From DAHUXN01 sp963729815 (lineage in GTDB: Bacteria; Acidobacteriota; Terriglobia; Acidiferrales; UBA7541), in NCBI GenBank assembly GCA_963729815.1, contig CAVSPU010000002.1, forward strand, positions 620,001 to 684,000: a DNA stretch of 64,000 bases, given 5' to 3'. Positions 20,971 to 29,152 of the stretch are shown here, piece after piece. Position 1 is the first letter of the stretch. The number at the start of each line of letters is the position of its first letter. Made by a program: the position numbers and the translations under genes. Under the pieces are notes generated by a model. It searched no databases. It was not told the origin of the DNA and worked only from the letters and a program-made list of their open reading frames with translations.

Positions 20971-23600
20971 GCAAGATTTGGCAGCCGTTTGGGCTTGCCT
21001 GCCTCACGGCAGCGAGCCTCCTGATTCCGACGAGCGTGCTCCGGGCTGATACCGGCCCGACGGTGCGCGTGACGTCAGCAATCGGTCAAGGAGTCGTGCG
21101 TCTCGACGCGAAGGCCAGCGGGCCGTTCCAATACACGATTCATCATCCAAGCCCGGATCTTTATTACATTGACCTCACAGGTGTGACGGCGTCGACGATG
21201 GATGCCGCCCAGGTGCTCGGCACGGACATTGTGCGCAGCTACCGTCTTGAGCAGTTCCAGGACGGTGCGAAGACCGTCTCGCGCCTGGAAATTCTGCTTG
21301 GCGACGGAGCGAGCCCGAAAATCACACGCCAAGGTCAGAACGGCCTGCAAATCGTTGTTTCAAAGACCGGAATCTCTGACGCGAATTCGAACGAGGGGCA
21401 TGCAGCCCATGTCGTGCCCGCTTCTTTGACCGACGCGGGTTCGGTGGGGGGCGATGACTCATCGGCCATCCGGCAAATTTCCGTGGGGAAAAGCGGGGAT
21501 AGTGCGGAAGTTCTCGTACTGGGTTCCGGCTCGCTCAGCTATCACCAGCTTCGACTCAGCAAACCCGAGAGGCTCGTGCTGGATTTCCCGAGCGCGCGCT
21601 TCACTGGGCCGCACAAGATTGCGAGCAGCGTCGATCCAATTCGCGATGTGCGCGCCGGGCAGTACTCGCCTCAGGTCGCGCGTATCGTGATCGACCTGAC
21701 CAACACAGCACCTTATGATGTCAAGAAAGTCGACGGAGGCATCGCGGTGGAATTCCAGCCCGCGACGGCGACCGCAGCACCATCCGCCGACCCGGCAGCC
21801 TCGACTCCACCGCCAGCGAACGATGCTGCATCTTCGGATCCGGCGCTAGTGTCGGAATCCGCAGCAAAGACGGCAGACCCGGAACCCTTGGCGAACGCGC
21901 CAGCCACGAGCTCCGAGGCGAATTCGGCGCCAGCTCAGAGCACGAGCTCAGCTGCCAGTCCGGCCACAAGTTCAACGGAACCAGCCCAGCCCGCCCAGCC
22001 CTCCGCGCCTCCGGCGACGAGCGCGCAGGACAACTCGACGAAACCGGCCGATGCGCCAAAAACGACTGCGCCGATTGAGTCTTCCACAGTGCAGGATAGC
22101 GTGAAGCCGGCGGCTTCCGCTTCCCCGGAGGGCTCGCCGACGCAACAAACTGCGCCCGCGATGACTCCTGCCGTACTGCCAGTCGCACCCGTGGCTACGG
22201 TCCCCAATTCTGATCCGGCGCCGCAACAGGCGGATGCAGCGACGCCGCAAGGAGCGCCGGCTGGACCAAGCACGCCCGTGACGTTGTCGCAACCCATTCA
22301 AACGGGTGGCGAGAAGTATTCCGGAGCCCCTATTTCCGTGAATTTGAAGAACGTCGATTTGCAGGACTTCTTCCGGCTAATCCACGAAATCAGCGGGCTA
22401 AACGTGGTGGTTGACCCGAGCGTGAAGGGCACACTGACGCTGGTCCTGGACAACGTGCCGTGGGATCAGGCGCTCGACATCGTGATGAAGAACAACGACC
22501 TCGACAAGGAGGTTGACGGGAACGTTCTGCGCATCGCGACCAAGGAAACCATTAAGAAAGAGGCCGACCAGGCGAAGGATTTGGCGAAAGCGCAAATCGA
22601 GGCGGCCGACCTGGTAACGACAACCCGAGTGCTCAGCTATGCCAAGGCAACCGATCTTGTCACGACGGTCAAGAAATTCCTGTCGCCGCGCGGCGATGTT
22701 CTGGCGGACGATCGAACGAACACGCTGATTATCAGCGACATTCCGACGGTCCTTCCGGTGATTGATAACCTAATCCGTGAGCTCGACCGGCGCACGCAGC
22801 AGGTTGAAATTGAAGCGCGTGTCGTGCAAGCACAACGCAACTTTGCGCGCGATCTGGGTAACCAGTTCGCATTCAGCGGATCGGCCACAAACGGCCGCAA
22901 CCTCTTCGGAGGCGCGTCGGCAGTCGGCACCAGCCCCATCAGCCGGTTTGTGCCACCGCTGCCCAGCCCCCCAGTCATTGTGGGGACCACGGCTCCGACG
23001 CCGGGAACAGCTACGGCGGTTCAAATGCCGCTGGTCACGAATCTAGGGGCACAGGTACCAACCAGCGCCATATCGTATGCGTTCTCCTCGGCTAACTTCG
23101 CGCTCGATTACATCATCAGCGCATCTGAGTCGAAGGGTGTTGGCAAGCTGCTGTCCAAGCCGACGTTGATTACGCAGAACAACGAAGAGGCGACCATAAA
23201 ACAGGGAACCAAGATTCCAATTCAGACGGTAATTAACAATACCATCTCCGTGCAGTTCGTGGACGCGGTGCTCGAGCTTCAGGTCACGCCGCAGATTACA
23301 GCGGCCGGCACCATCTTCATGAACATTCACGTGGAAAACACACAGATTGATCCGTCGATCCCGCGAATTCAGGGTATCCCGGCCCTCGACACGCAGGCGG
23401 AGGATTCGAAGGTGCTGGTGAATGACGGAGCAACGGTCATGATCGGTGGCGTATTTGTCACCAATCAGCAGACGAACGTCAACGAGGTGCCCTTCGTGGG
23501 CAGCCTCCCAATCATAGGACGGCTATTCCAGGAACGAACAGTTTCCGTCAATACAACGGAGTTGCTGTTCTTCATCACTCCTCGTATCCTTCCCATGTAA
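20967..23600 (+). CDS. pilQ: Type IV pilus secretin PilQ
   Basis: 877 residues, longer than most PilQ because of a ~170-residue linker (~265-440) made almost only of Ala, Pro, Ser and Thr. Order: signal peptide; two AMIN-type domains (~30-120 and ~165-260) that bind peptidoglycan; the low-complexity linker; an STN/N0 domain (~445-520, ISVNLKNVDLQDFFRLIHEI); an N1 domain with LLADDRTNTLIISDIP-type ring-building sequence (here VLADDRTNTLIISDIP); and the secretin barrel from VEIEARVVQA (~612) to FFITPRILPM. It forms the outer-membrane pore for the pilus. Last gene of the operon. Confidence 0.95.
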   Translation: MSKIWQPFGLACLTAASLLIPTSVLRADTGPTVRVTSAIGQGVVRLDAKASGPFQYTIHHPSPDLYYIDLTGVTASTMDAAQVLGTDIVRSYRLEQFQDGAKTVSRLEILLGDGASPKITRQGQNGLQIVVSKTGISDANSNEGHAAHVVPASLTDAGSVGGDDSSAIRQISVGKSGDSAEVLVLGSGSLSYHQLRLSKPERLVLDFPSARFTGPHKIASSVDPIRDVRAGQYSPQVARIVIDLTNTAPYDVKKVDGGIAVEFQPATATAAPSADPAASTPPPANDAASSDPALVSESAAKTADPEPLANAPATSSEANSAPAQSTSSAASPATSSTEPAQPAQPSAPPATSAQDNSTKPADAPKTTAPIESSTVQDSVKPAASASPEGSPTQQTAPAMTPAVLPVAPVATVPNSDPAPQQADAATPQGAPAGPSTPVTLSQPIQTGGEKYSGAPISVNLKNVDLQDFFRLIHEISGLNVVVDPSVKGTLTLVLDNVPWDQALDIVMKNNDLDKEVDGNVLRIATKETIKKEADQAKDLAKAQIEAADLVTTTRVLSYAKATDLVTTVKKFLSPRGDVLADDRTNTLIISDIPTVLPVIDNLIRELDRRTQQVEIEARVVQAQRNFARDLGNQFAFSGSATNGRNLFGGASAVGTSPISRFVPPLPSPPVIVGTTAPTPGTATAVQMPLVTNLGAQVPTSAISYAFSSANFALDYIISASESKGVGKLLSKPTLITQNNEEATIKQGTKIPIQTVINNTISVQFVDAVLELQVTPQITAAGTIFMNIHVENTQIDPSIPRIQGIPALDTQAEDSKVLVNDGATVMIGGVFVTNQQTNVNEVPFVGSLPIIGRLFQERTVSVNTTELLFFITPRILPM

Positions 23601-23640
23601 GCTGGGAGGGAGAAATCGCGGGAGCGGCGAGCGTATCTCG

Positions 23641-23682
23641 AAAGGCGGACCGAAAGAACCAGGCGGTCCGCCTTTCTCTTTT
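23641..23682 (+). terminator. Intrinsic terminator of pilMNOPQ
   Basis: A perfect 12-bp stem, AAAGGCGGACCG (23641-23652) with CGGTCCGCCTTT (23664-23675) and an 11-base loop, is followed by CTCTTTT. It sits 40 bases after the pilQ stop and closes the operon before the peptidase gene. Confidence 0.88.
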
Positions 23683-24733
23683 GCAGCAAGCAATGGGCGC
23701 CGATGAAATCGACGCCTTCGTAATAACCCACACTCCCAATATCTTTTACCTTTCGGGGTTTTCGGGCAGTTCGGCGGTCCTCGTAGTGAAACCTTCCGGT
23801 GCAACTCTCTTTACCGACCCACGGTACACGATTCAGGCGAAACAGGAAGCGGCCGGGGTGAAGGTGCGAATTGTACACGGGCCGCTGCTGGCGGCTGCCG
23901 GAGGACATTTGGAGAGCGCCCGCACACATCGCGTGGGATTCGAGGCCGCACGGATTACCGTGGCGCAGAAAGCCGCCCTGGAAAAGGCGACTGGGAAGCG
24001 GGCTCGATGGACCGCATGGGACGGCAGAATTGAGAGGGCGCGAGCAGTCAAGGATAGCGTGGAAATTGAGACCATGCGCGAGGCTGCGGCCATCGCTTGT
24101 GCAGCGTGGCTCGAGGTTTTACCCCTGGTAAAGGTGGGAGCGGTGGAAGCGGATCTTGCGGCAGAGATCGAATACAATATGCGCCGCAAGGGAGCAACGG
24201 GTCCAGCGTTTGACACCATCGTTGCGTCCGGTGAACGAGCTGCTCTGCCGCATGCCCGCGCCAGCCGGAAAGCTATCAAGAAAAACGAGTTGGTCGTGTT
24301 TGACCTGGGTGCTATACTCCGCGGTTATTCGAGCGACCTGACGCGCACTGTTTTTGTCGGGCATGCGCCAATGGCGGTTCGGCGGCAATACAAGGCCGTG
24401 CTTGAAGCGCAGGAAGCGGCACGAGTGGCGTTGCGGCCCGGGGTTCATGCGGAGGAAGTGGACGCGGCAGCCCGGGGGGTCCTTCAGCGAGCCGGCTTGG
24501 CCGCCAAGTTTGTCCACAGCACAGGACACGGGCTTGGCCTGGAAGTGCACGAAATGCCCCGGCTGGGGCGCGGGGATAAGTCGATTCTTCTGTCTGGGGC
24601 GGTGGTGACACTGGAGCCGGGCGTATACTTCGAAGGGCATGGCGGCATTCGCATCGAGGATGACGCCGTGGTGACGGAGACGGGCGCCGAGTACCTGACT
24701 CGCGCCAATCGGGAGCTGATCGAACTAGGATGA
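23681..24733 (+). CDS. pepP: M24-family Xaa-Pro aminopeptidase
   Basis: 350 residues. The frame is open further upstream, but the pil terminator ends at 23682, so TTG 23681 or ATG 23693 must be used; neither has a strong Shine-Dalgarno. The N-terminal creatinase-like domain (ITHTPNIFYLSGFSGSSAVL) precedes the pita-bread metallopeptidase fold. Metal ligands are visible: VFDLGAILRGYSSDLTRTVF (two Asp), HSTGHGLGLEVHE (His), VTLEPGVYFE and GIRIEDDAVV (Glu). The enzyme removes N-terminal residues before proline in the cytoplasm. It overlaps accB by 4 bases, so both are probably cotranslated. Confidence 0.88.
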   Translation: MQQAMGADEIDAFVITHTPNIFYLSGFSGSSAVLVVKPSGATLFTDPRYTIQAKQEAAGVKVRIVHGPLLAAAGGHLESARTHRVGFEAARITVAQKAALEKATGKRARWTAWDGRIERARAVKDSVEIETMREAAAIACAAWLEVLPLVKVGAVEADLAAEIEYNMRRKGATGPAFDTIVASGERAALPHARASRKAIKKNELVVFDLGAILRGYSSDLTRTVFVGHAPMAVRRQYKAVLEAQEAARVALRPGVHAEEVDAAARGVLQRAGLAAKFVHSTGHGLGLEVHEMPRLGRGDKSILLSGAVVTLEPGVYFEGHGGIRIEDDAVVTETGAEYLTRANRELIELG

Positions 24734-25284
24734 AGGCACGGAAAAAAAAAGGCAATTCCGCTGATTCACAGGCTTCGCATTCCGGGTCACCGGATCTCCG
24801 CGAGATCTCCAAAATCCTCAGCTTCATGAACGAGCACAGCCTCGAGGAGTTCGAATTCGAAAACGAGGCGGTGCGCATCCGCCTTCGCAAGGGCCAAGGG
24901 CAATTCCAGACGGGAGCTCCGTTTCGTGGAGCGCATTCCGCGCCGGAAATCATCGTTGCTCGGACAGCACCGCAGGAAGCAGCCGGGGCAGGGTCTGCGT
25001 CGGCGCCAGCCACGACCGAAGCCAAGGCCGACAATCTTCACGTCATCAAGTCTCCCATCGTCGGCACGTTTTACGCATCTCCGGGTCCGAACGCGGAGCC
25101 CTTCGTGCGCGCCGGTGATCACGTGACTACGGGGCAAGTTCTCTGCATCATTGAAGCCATGAAGCTGATGAATGAGATCGAGGCCGACGTGGCCGGGGAA
25201 GTGATGCGCGTATTCGTGGAAAATGGGCAGCCTGTGGAATATGGCGAGCCGCTGTTTGCAATACATCCCAGCCGGAAGCAGTGA
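24730..25284 (+). CDS. accB: Biotin carboxyl carrier protein of acetyl-CoA carboxylase
   Basis: 184 residues. The N-terminal helix region carries the AccB signature (EISKILSFMNEHSLEEFEFENE) and is followed by an Ala/Pro-rich swinging linker and the biotinyl domain (~100-182). The biotin attachment site is CIIEAMKLMNEIEAD, with Lys near residue 143, and the preceding IKSPIVGTFYASPGPNAEPF is the AccB thumb. ATG 24730 overlaps the pepP stop (ATGA). accC follows after 30 bases, giving the usual accBC pair that starts fatty-acid synthesis. Confidence 0.95.
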   Translation: MKARKKKGNSADSQASHSGSPDLREISKILSFMNEHSLEEFEFENEAVRIRLRKGQGQFQTGAPFRGAHSAPEIIVARTAPQEAAGAGSASAPATTEAKADNLHVIKSPIVGTFYASPGPNAEPFVRAGDHVTTGQVLCIIEAMKLMNEIEADVAGEVMRVFVENGQPVEYGEPLFAIHPSRKQ

Positions 25285-25314
25285 CCAGGGCTTGGGAACC
25301 TGCCTCAGGGGAAA

Positions 25315-26667
25315 ATGTTTCGAAAGATTCTGATCGCGAATCGCGGTGAGATCGCGCTGCGCGTCCTCTGCGCGTGCCAGGAATTGGGCATTCAGACGGT
25401 TGCGGTCTATTCCGAGGCGGACCGAAATTCGCTCCACGTGCGATTCGCCGATGAGGCTGTCTGCATAGGGCCGCCGCGTTCCTCGGAAAGCTACCTCAAT
25501 ATTCCGCACGTCATCAGCGCGGCGGAAATCACCGATGTGGATGCGATCCATCCCGGCTATGGCTTCCTCTCGGAAAACGCCAACTTCGCGGAAGTCTGCG
25601 AAGCATCACACATCACGTTTATCGGGCCTTCGCCGGAAGTGATTCGCATGATGGGCGAGAAAGACCGCGCGCGGCGAGAAATGGCCGCGGCGGGATTGCC
25701 GATTATTCCCGGAAGTCCGGGCGTGGTGCCGGATGAAGAGACGGCGCTGAAACTGGCGGCAGAAATTGGCTTTCCGGTACTGATCAAGGCGGCCGAGGGC
25801 GGCGGCGGGCGCGGGATGCGCCTGGTGCGCAAGCGAGATGAGCTGGTTTCGGCGTTTCAGACGGCACGGAATGAATCGCAGCAAGCATTCGGAAGTCCGA
25901 ATGTATATATCGAAAAACTTGTCGAGCGGCCGCGGCACATCGAGTTTCAGGTGATTGGCGACCGGCACGGAAATGTGACGCATCTGCGGGAGCGCGAGTG
26001 TTCGATTCAGCGACGGCATCAGAAGATCATCGAAGAATCACCTTCGCCGGCTCTGGATGCAAAGACGCGCGAGGGAATGGGGAATCGCGTGGCGAAGGCG
26101 CTGGCGAAAATTGGATATTCGAACGCAGGCACGGTGGAATTTCTGCGCGACGAAGCCTCCGGCGAGCTTTATTTCATCGAGGTGAATGCGCGCATCCAGG
26201 TGGAACACCCCGTGACGGAGATGGTTTCCGGCGTGGACCTGGTGAAGGCGCAGATTCGCTTGGCGGCTGGCGAGAAGCTGGACGCCGTGATCGGCAAGCC
26301 CAAGTTTCATGGACATGCCATCGAGTGCCGCATCAACGCGGAGGATCCGGACACGTTTGCGCCGTCGGCGGGGCGCATTACCGCGTTTCGAGTGCCGGGC
26401 GGGCCCGGAATTCGCGTCGATACGGCGCTGTATTCCGAGGCCGTTGTGCCGCCGTACTACGATTCGCTTGTCGCGAAGCTGATCGCCTTTGGGGATGATC
26501 GCGCTGAAGCTATCGCGCGAATGTCTCGGGCGCTCGATCAGTTCGTCGTGGAAGGAATCAAGACGTCGATTCCGTTGCACAAGAAAATTCTTGAGGATTC
26601 GGATTTTGTCGCTGGCCGGCTCGATACGCATTTTCTCGATCGCTACGAAGCGGTCGCGGCCAAATAG
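25315..26667 (+). CDS. accC: Acetyl-CoA carboxylase biotin carboxylase subunit
   Basis: 450 residues, the standard length. Start MFRKILIANRGEIALRVL is the classical N-terminus. The ATP-grasp domain has the glycine loop KAAEGGGGRGMR, the carboxylation-site region EFQVIGDRHGNVTHLRERECS, and EVNARIQVEHPVTEM. It carboxylates biotin on AccB with ATP and bicarbonate. The carboxyltransferase subunits accA and accD are not in the window. Confidence 0.96.
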   Translation: MFRKILIANRGEIALRVLCACQELGIQTVAVYSEADRNSLHVRFADEAVCIGPPRSSESYLNIPHVISAAEITDVDAIHPGYGFLSENANFAEVCEASHITFIGPSPEVIRMMGEKDRARREMAAAGLPIIPGSPGVVPDEETALKLAAEIGFPVLIKAAEGGGGRGMRLVRKRDELVSAFQTARNESQQAFGSPNVYIEKLVERPRHIEFQVIGDRHGNVTHLRERECSIQRRHQKIIEESPSPALDAKTREGMGNRVAKALAKIGYSNAGTVEFLRDEASGELYFIEVNARIQVEHPVTEMVSGVDLVKAQIRLAAGEKLDAVIGKPKFHGHAIECRINAEDPDTFAPSAGRITAFRVPGGPGIRVDTALYSEAVVPPYYDSLVAKLIAFGDDRAEAIARMSRALDQFVVEGIKTSIPLHKKILEDSDFVAGRLDTHFLDRYEAVAAK

Positions 26668-26672
26668 GAGAT

Positions 26673-27356
26673 ATGCACTTGTTTCCGCCTCTTTATGCTG
26701 TGTTGGACAACGATTTGCTGAATGGAGCGCCGATAGGGTGCGCGAAAGCGCTGGCCGCTGCCGGCGTGGAGTTGATTCAGTACCGCGCCAAGCGTTTGCC
26801 AGCCCGTGATTATCTGCGGACGTGTTCGGCGCTTGCCGAAACGCTCGCGAGCCGGAACGCGCGATTCATCGTAAACGACCGGGCGGACATCGCGGCCATG
26901 GCCGGCGCAGGCGGCGTGCACGTGGGCCAGGAAGATTTGCCGCCGGAGGATGCGCGGAGGATCTGCGGCTCGGGGCGCTGGGTGGGCGTTTCGACGCACA
27001 ATCTGGAGCAATTTCGAGCCGCCGCGAAAACGTCGGCTGACTACATCGCCATTGGCCCAATCTTCACAACCTCGACGAAAGAGAAGCCCGACCCGGTCGT
27101 GGGTACGTCTCTGATTCGAGAGGCGCGGAAACTGACGCGCAAACCCATCGTGGCGATCGGTGGGATTACGCTTGCTCGCGCTGGGGAAGTTTACGCGGCG
27201 GGTGCGGACTCGATTGCCGTGATTCGCGGGTTGATTGCCGCAGGCGATCCCGGAGCGCGAGCAAAAGAATTTCTTGCTATTGCGGCGGAAGTGAGAGAAA
27301 ACTCGCGCGGCACTTCAGGGACGATTTCGGGGGCAGGAACGAACAAGAATCGCTGA
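26673..27356 (+). CDS. thiE: Thiamine-phosphate synthase
   Basis: 227 residues. The TIM-barrel shows the ThiE signatures: YRAKRLPARDYL near the start, ARFIVNDRADIAAMAGAGGV, HVGQEDLPPEDARRI, GVSTHNLEQ, and YIAIGPIFTTSTKE followed by VAIGGITLARAGEVYAAGAD. It couples hydroxymethylpyrimidine diphosphate with thiazole phosphate. It starts 5 bases after accC and is part of that transcript. No TPP riboswitch lies directly upstream and no other thiamine gene is near, which suggests constitutive expression from the acc promoter. The last ~20 residues are a variable extension. Confidence 0.9.
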   Translation: MHLFPPLYAVLDNDLLNGAPIGCAKALAAAGVELIQYRAKRLPARDYLRTCSALAETLASRNARFIVNDRADIAAMAGAGGVHVGQEDLPPEDARRICGSGRWVGVSTHNLEQFRAAAKTSADYIAIGPIFTTSTKEKPDPVVGTSLIREARKLTRKPIVAIGGITLARAGEVYAAGADSIAVIRGLIAAGDPGARAKEFLAIAAEVRENSRGTSGTISGAGTNKNR

Positions 27357-27468
27357 CCGGCCAGCAACGACAAGCCATTGGCGGCTGTTCACGCGGAATT
27401 GGCAGTTTCGGCAACGGAATGAGGGAGACGGACATCACAGAGCCAAAATCGAACGATGGAGGGAATGG

Positions 27469-29034
27469 ATGGCCAGCCAACTCTTAGCCAAGAAACCACT
27501 CAACGTGATTATGGCGGAAGCGTCGGAGACGGGTGAGCATTCGCTTAGGCGTTCGCTCGGGCCGGTAAATCTCATCACCCTCGGCATCGGCGCCATCATC
27601 GGCACCGGTATTTTCGTTCTGACCGGTCCTGTGGCTGCCACCGCGGCTGGCCCCGCAATCGTTCTTTCCTTCATTATCGCGGGCATCGGTTGCGTGTTCG
27701 CGGGCCTATGCTACGCGGAATTTTCCGCCCTTCTGCCCATCGCGGGCAGCGCCTACACGTACGGCTATGCGACGCTCGGGGAACTCGTCGCCTGGATCAT
27801 TGGTTGGGCCCTCGTTCTCGAATATGCCTTCGGCGCAGCTACCGTTGCGGTCGGTTGGGGCGGGTACGTATGCAGCTTCTTGCAAGACCTCGGTGTGCCG
27901 TTTCCGGCTTCTCTGTCCTACGCGCCAGGCACAGTTCTGGCTCAATATCAGGGCCATTGGCAGCCGGTCATGTCGCTTCCACATGAGGCTGTGCCGATAC
28001 TTTCCTCGCTCCCTCACGCCACTGCCCATTTCGATTTGGTCGCGTTGATAGGCATCCTTCTGGTTACCGCTATATTGGTCAAGGGCATTAAGGAATCGGC
28101 CAACGTCAACAGCGCCATCGTGATCGTTAAAGTGTCCGTGCTGCTGATTTTCATCGGGCTGGGCGTGGCGTTCTTGGCGGGCCATCATGCCCTGGCCACG
28201 GCAAACTGGCATCCCTTCATTCCGCCGAATACAGGTCACTTCGGCGAGTTTGGCTGGACCGGCATTTTGCGCGGCGCGGGAATCATTTTCTTCGCGTACA
28301 TCGGGTTCGACGCTGTATCCACGGCTGCCCAGGAAACCAAGAATCCCTCGCGCGACATGCCGATCGGAATTCTCGGCTCGCTGGTTATCTGCACCATACT
28401 TTACATTCTCGTTGCCATCGTTCTCACCGGCCTCGCTTCTTACACGCAGCTCAACGTGGCCGATCCCATCGCCCTAGGCATCGACGTCACGGGCGTTCGC
28501 TGGGGCAGTTATCTTGTGAAGATAGGGGCCATTGGCGGCTTAAGTTCGACGATGATCGTGATGCTCCTCGGGCAAACTCGCGTCTTCTTCACCATGGCGC
28601 ACGATGGGCTTTTGGGCAAGTGGGCCTGTAAAGTCCACCCAAAGATGCGCACACCCTATATTTCGACGACGCTCATTGGCGTGATCGTCGCCCTTCTCGC
28701 CGCGTCTTTGCCGATCAATAAGCTGGACGAGCTGGTCAGCATCGGCACACTGTTCGCCTTCACCGTGGTGAGCGCCGGAGTTTGGATCCTTCGCAAACAG
28801 CAACCCAATCTGCACCGCCCGTTCCGAACTCCCTGGGTGCCTTTTGTGCCGATCATGGGAATGGCTGTATCGCTGCTCATGATGGTCTCACTGCATCGGC
28901 TCACTTGGGAGGTTTTCCTGATTTGGCTGGTGGTTGGTTTGGTGATTTATTTCAGCTACGGTCGCAGGCACAGCACCGTGCAGCTCGACATCGCCCGCTC
29001 GGCCTCGCGTCCCGCGGGACAACCCACGGACTAG
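27469..29034 (+). CDS. APC-superfamily amino-acid permease (cationic amino acid transporter type)
   Basis: 521 residues with about 12-13 hydrophobic helices. The first helix holds the substrate motif LGIGAIIGTGIFVLTG typical of the APC/YfnA/CAT group. Further marks are GCVFAGLCYAEFSALLPIAGSAYTYGY in helices 2-3 and IIFFAYIGFDAVSTAAQETKNPSRDMP in helix 6-7. ATG 27469 is preceded by GGAGGGA. It imports amino acids into the cytoplasm by proton symport. There is no adjacent metabolic gene that would reveal the substrate. Confidence 0.88.
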   Translation: MASQLLAKKPLNVIMAEASETGEHSLRRSLGPVNLITLGIGAIIGTGIFVLTGPVAATAAGPAIVLSFIIAGIGCVFAGLCYAEFSALLPIAGSAYTYGYATLGELVAWIIGWALVLEYAFGAATVAVGWGGYVCSFLQDLGVPFPASLSYAPGTVLAQYQGHWQPVMSLPHEAVPILSSLPHATAHFDLVALIGILLVTAILVKGIKESANVNSAIVIVKVSVLLIFIGLGVAFLAGHHALATANWHPFIPPNTGHFGEFGWTGILRGAGIIFFAYIGFDAVSTAAQETKNPSRDMPIGILGSLVICTILYILVAIVLTGLASYTQLNVADPIALGIDVTGVRWGSYLVKIGAIGGLSSTMIVMLLGQTRVFFTMAHDGLLGKWACKVHPKMRTPYISTTLIGVIVALLAASLPINKLDELVSIGTLFAFTVVSAGVWILRKQQPNLHRPFRTPWVPFVPIMGMAVSLLMMVSLHRLTWEVFLIWLVVGLVIYFSYGRRHSTVQLDIARSASRPAGQPTD

Positions 29035-29152
29035 AGTCGCGGGGCGCTGCCGCCCGTGGCGTTGTGTTTTGCGAGCGGGACCTTGTCCCCGCACCGCTGC
29101 TTCTTCATGTCACCACTAGCCACTCGCCTGTGCTTTATCATATTGTCTCTCC

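Noticed and set aside
23641..23680. Inframe upstream extension of pepP
   Set aside because: The bases are a textbook terminator hairpin and contain no start codon in frame, so the gene starts at 23681 or 23693.
26668..26672. TPP riboswitch for thiE
   Set aside because: Only 5 bases separate accC and thiE, leaving no room for a riboswitch.
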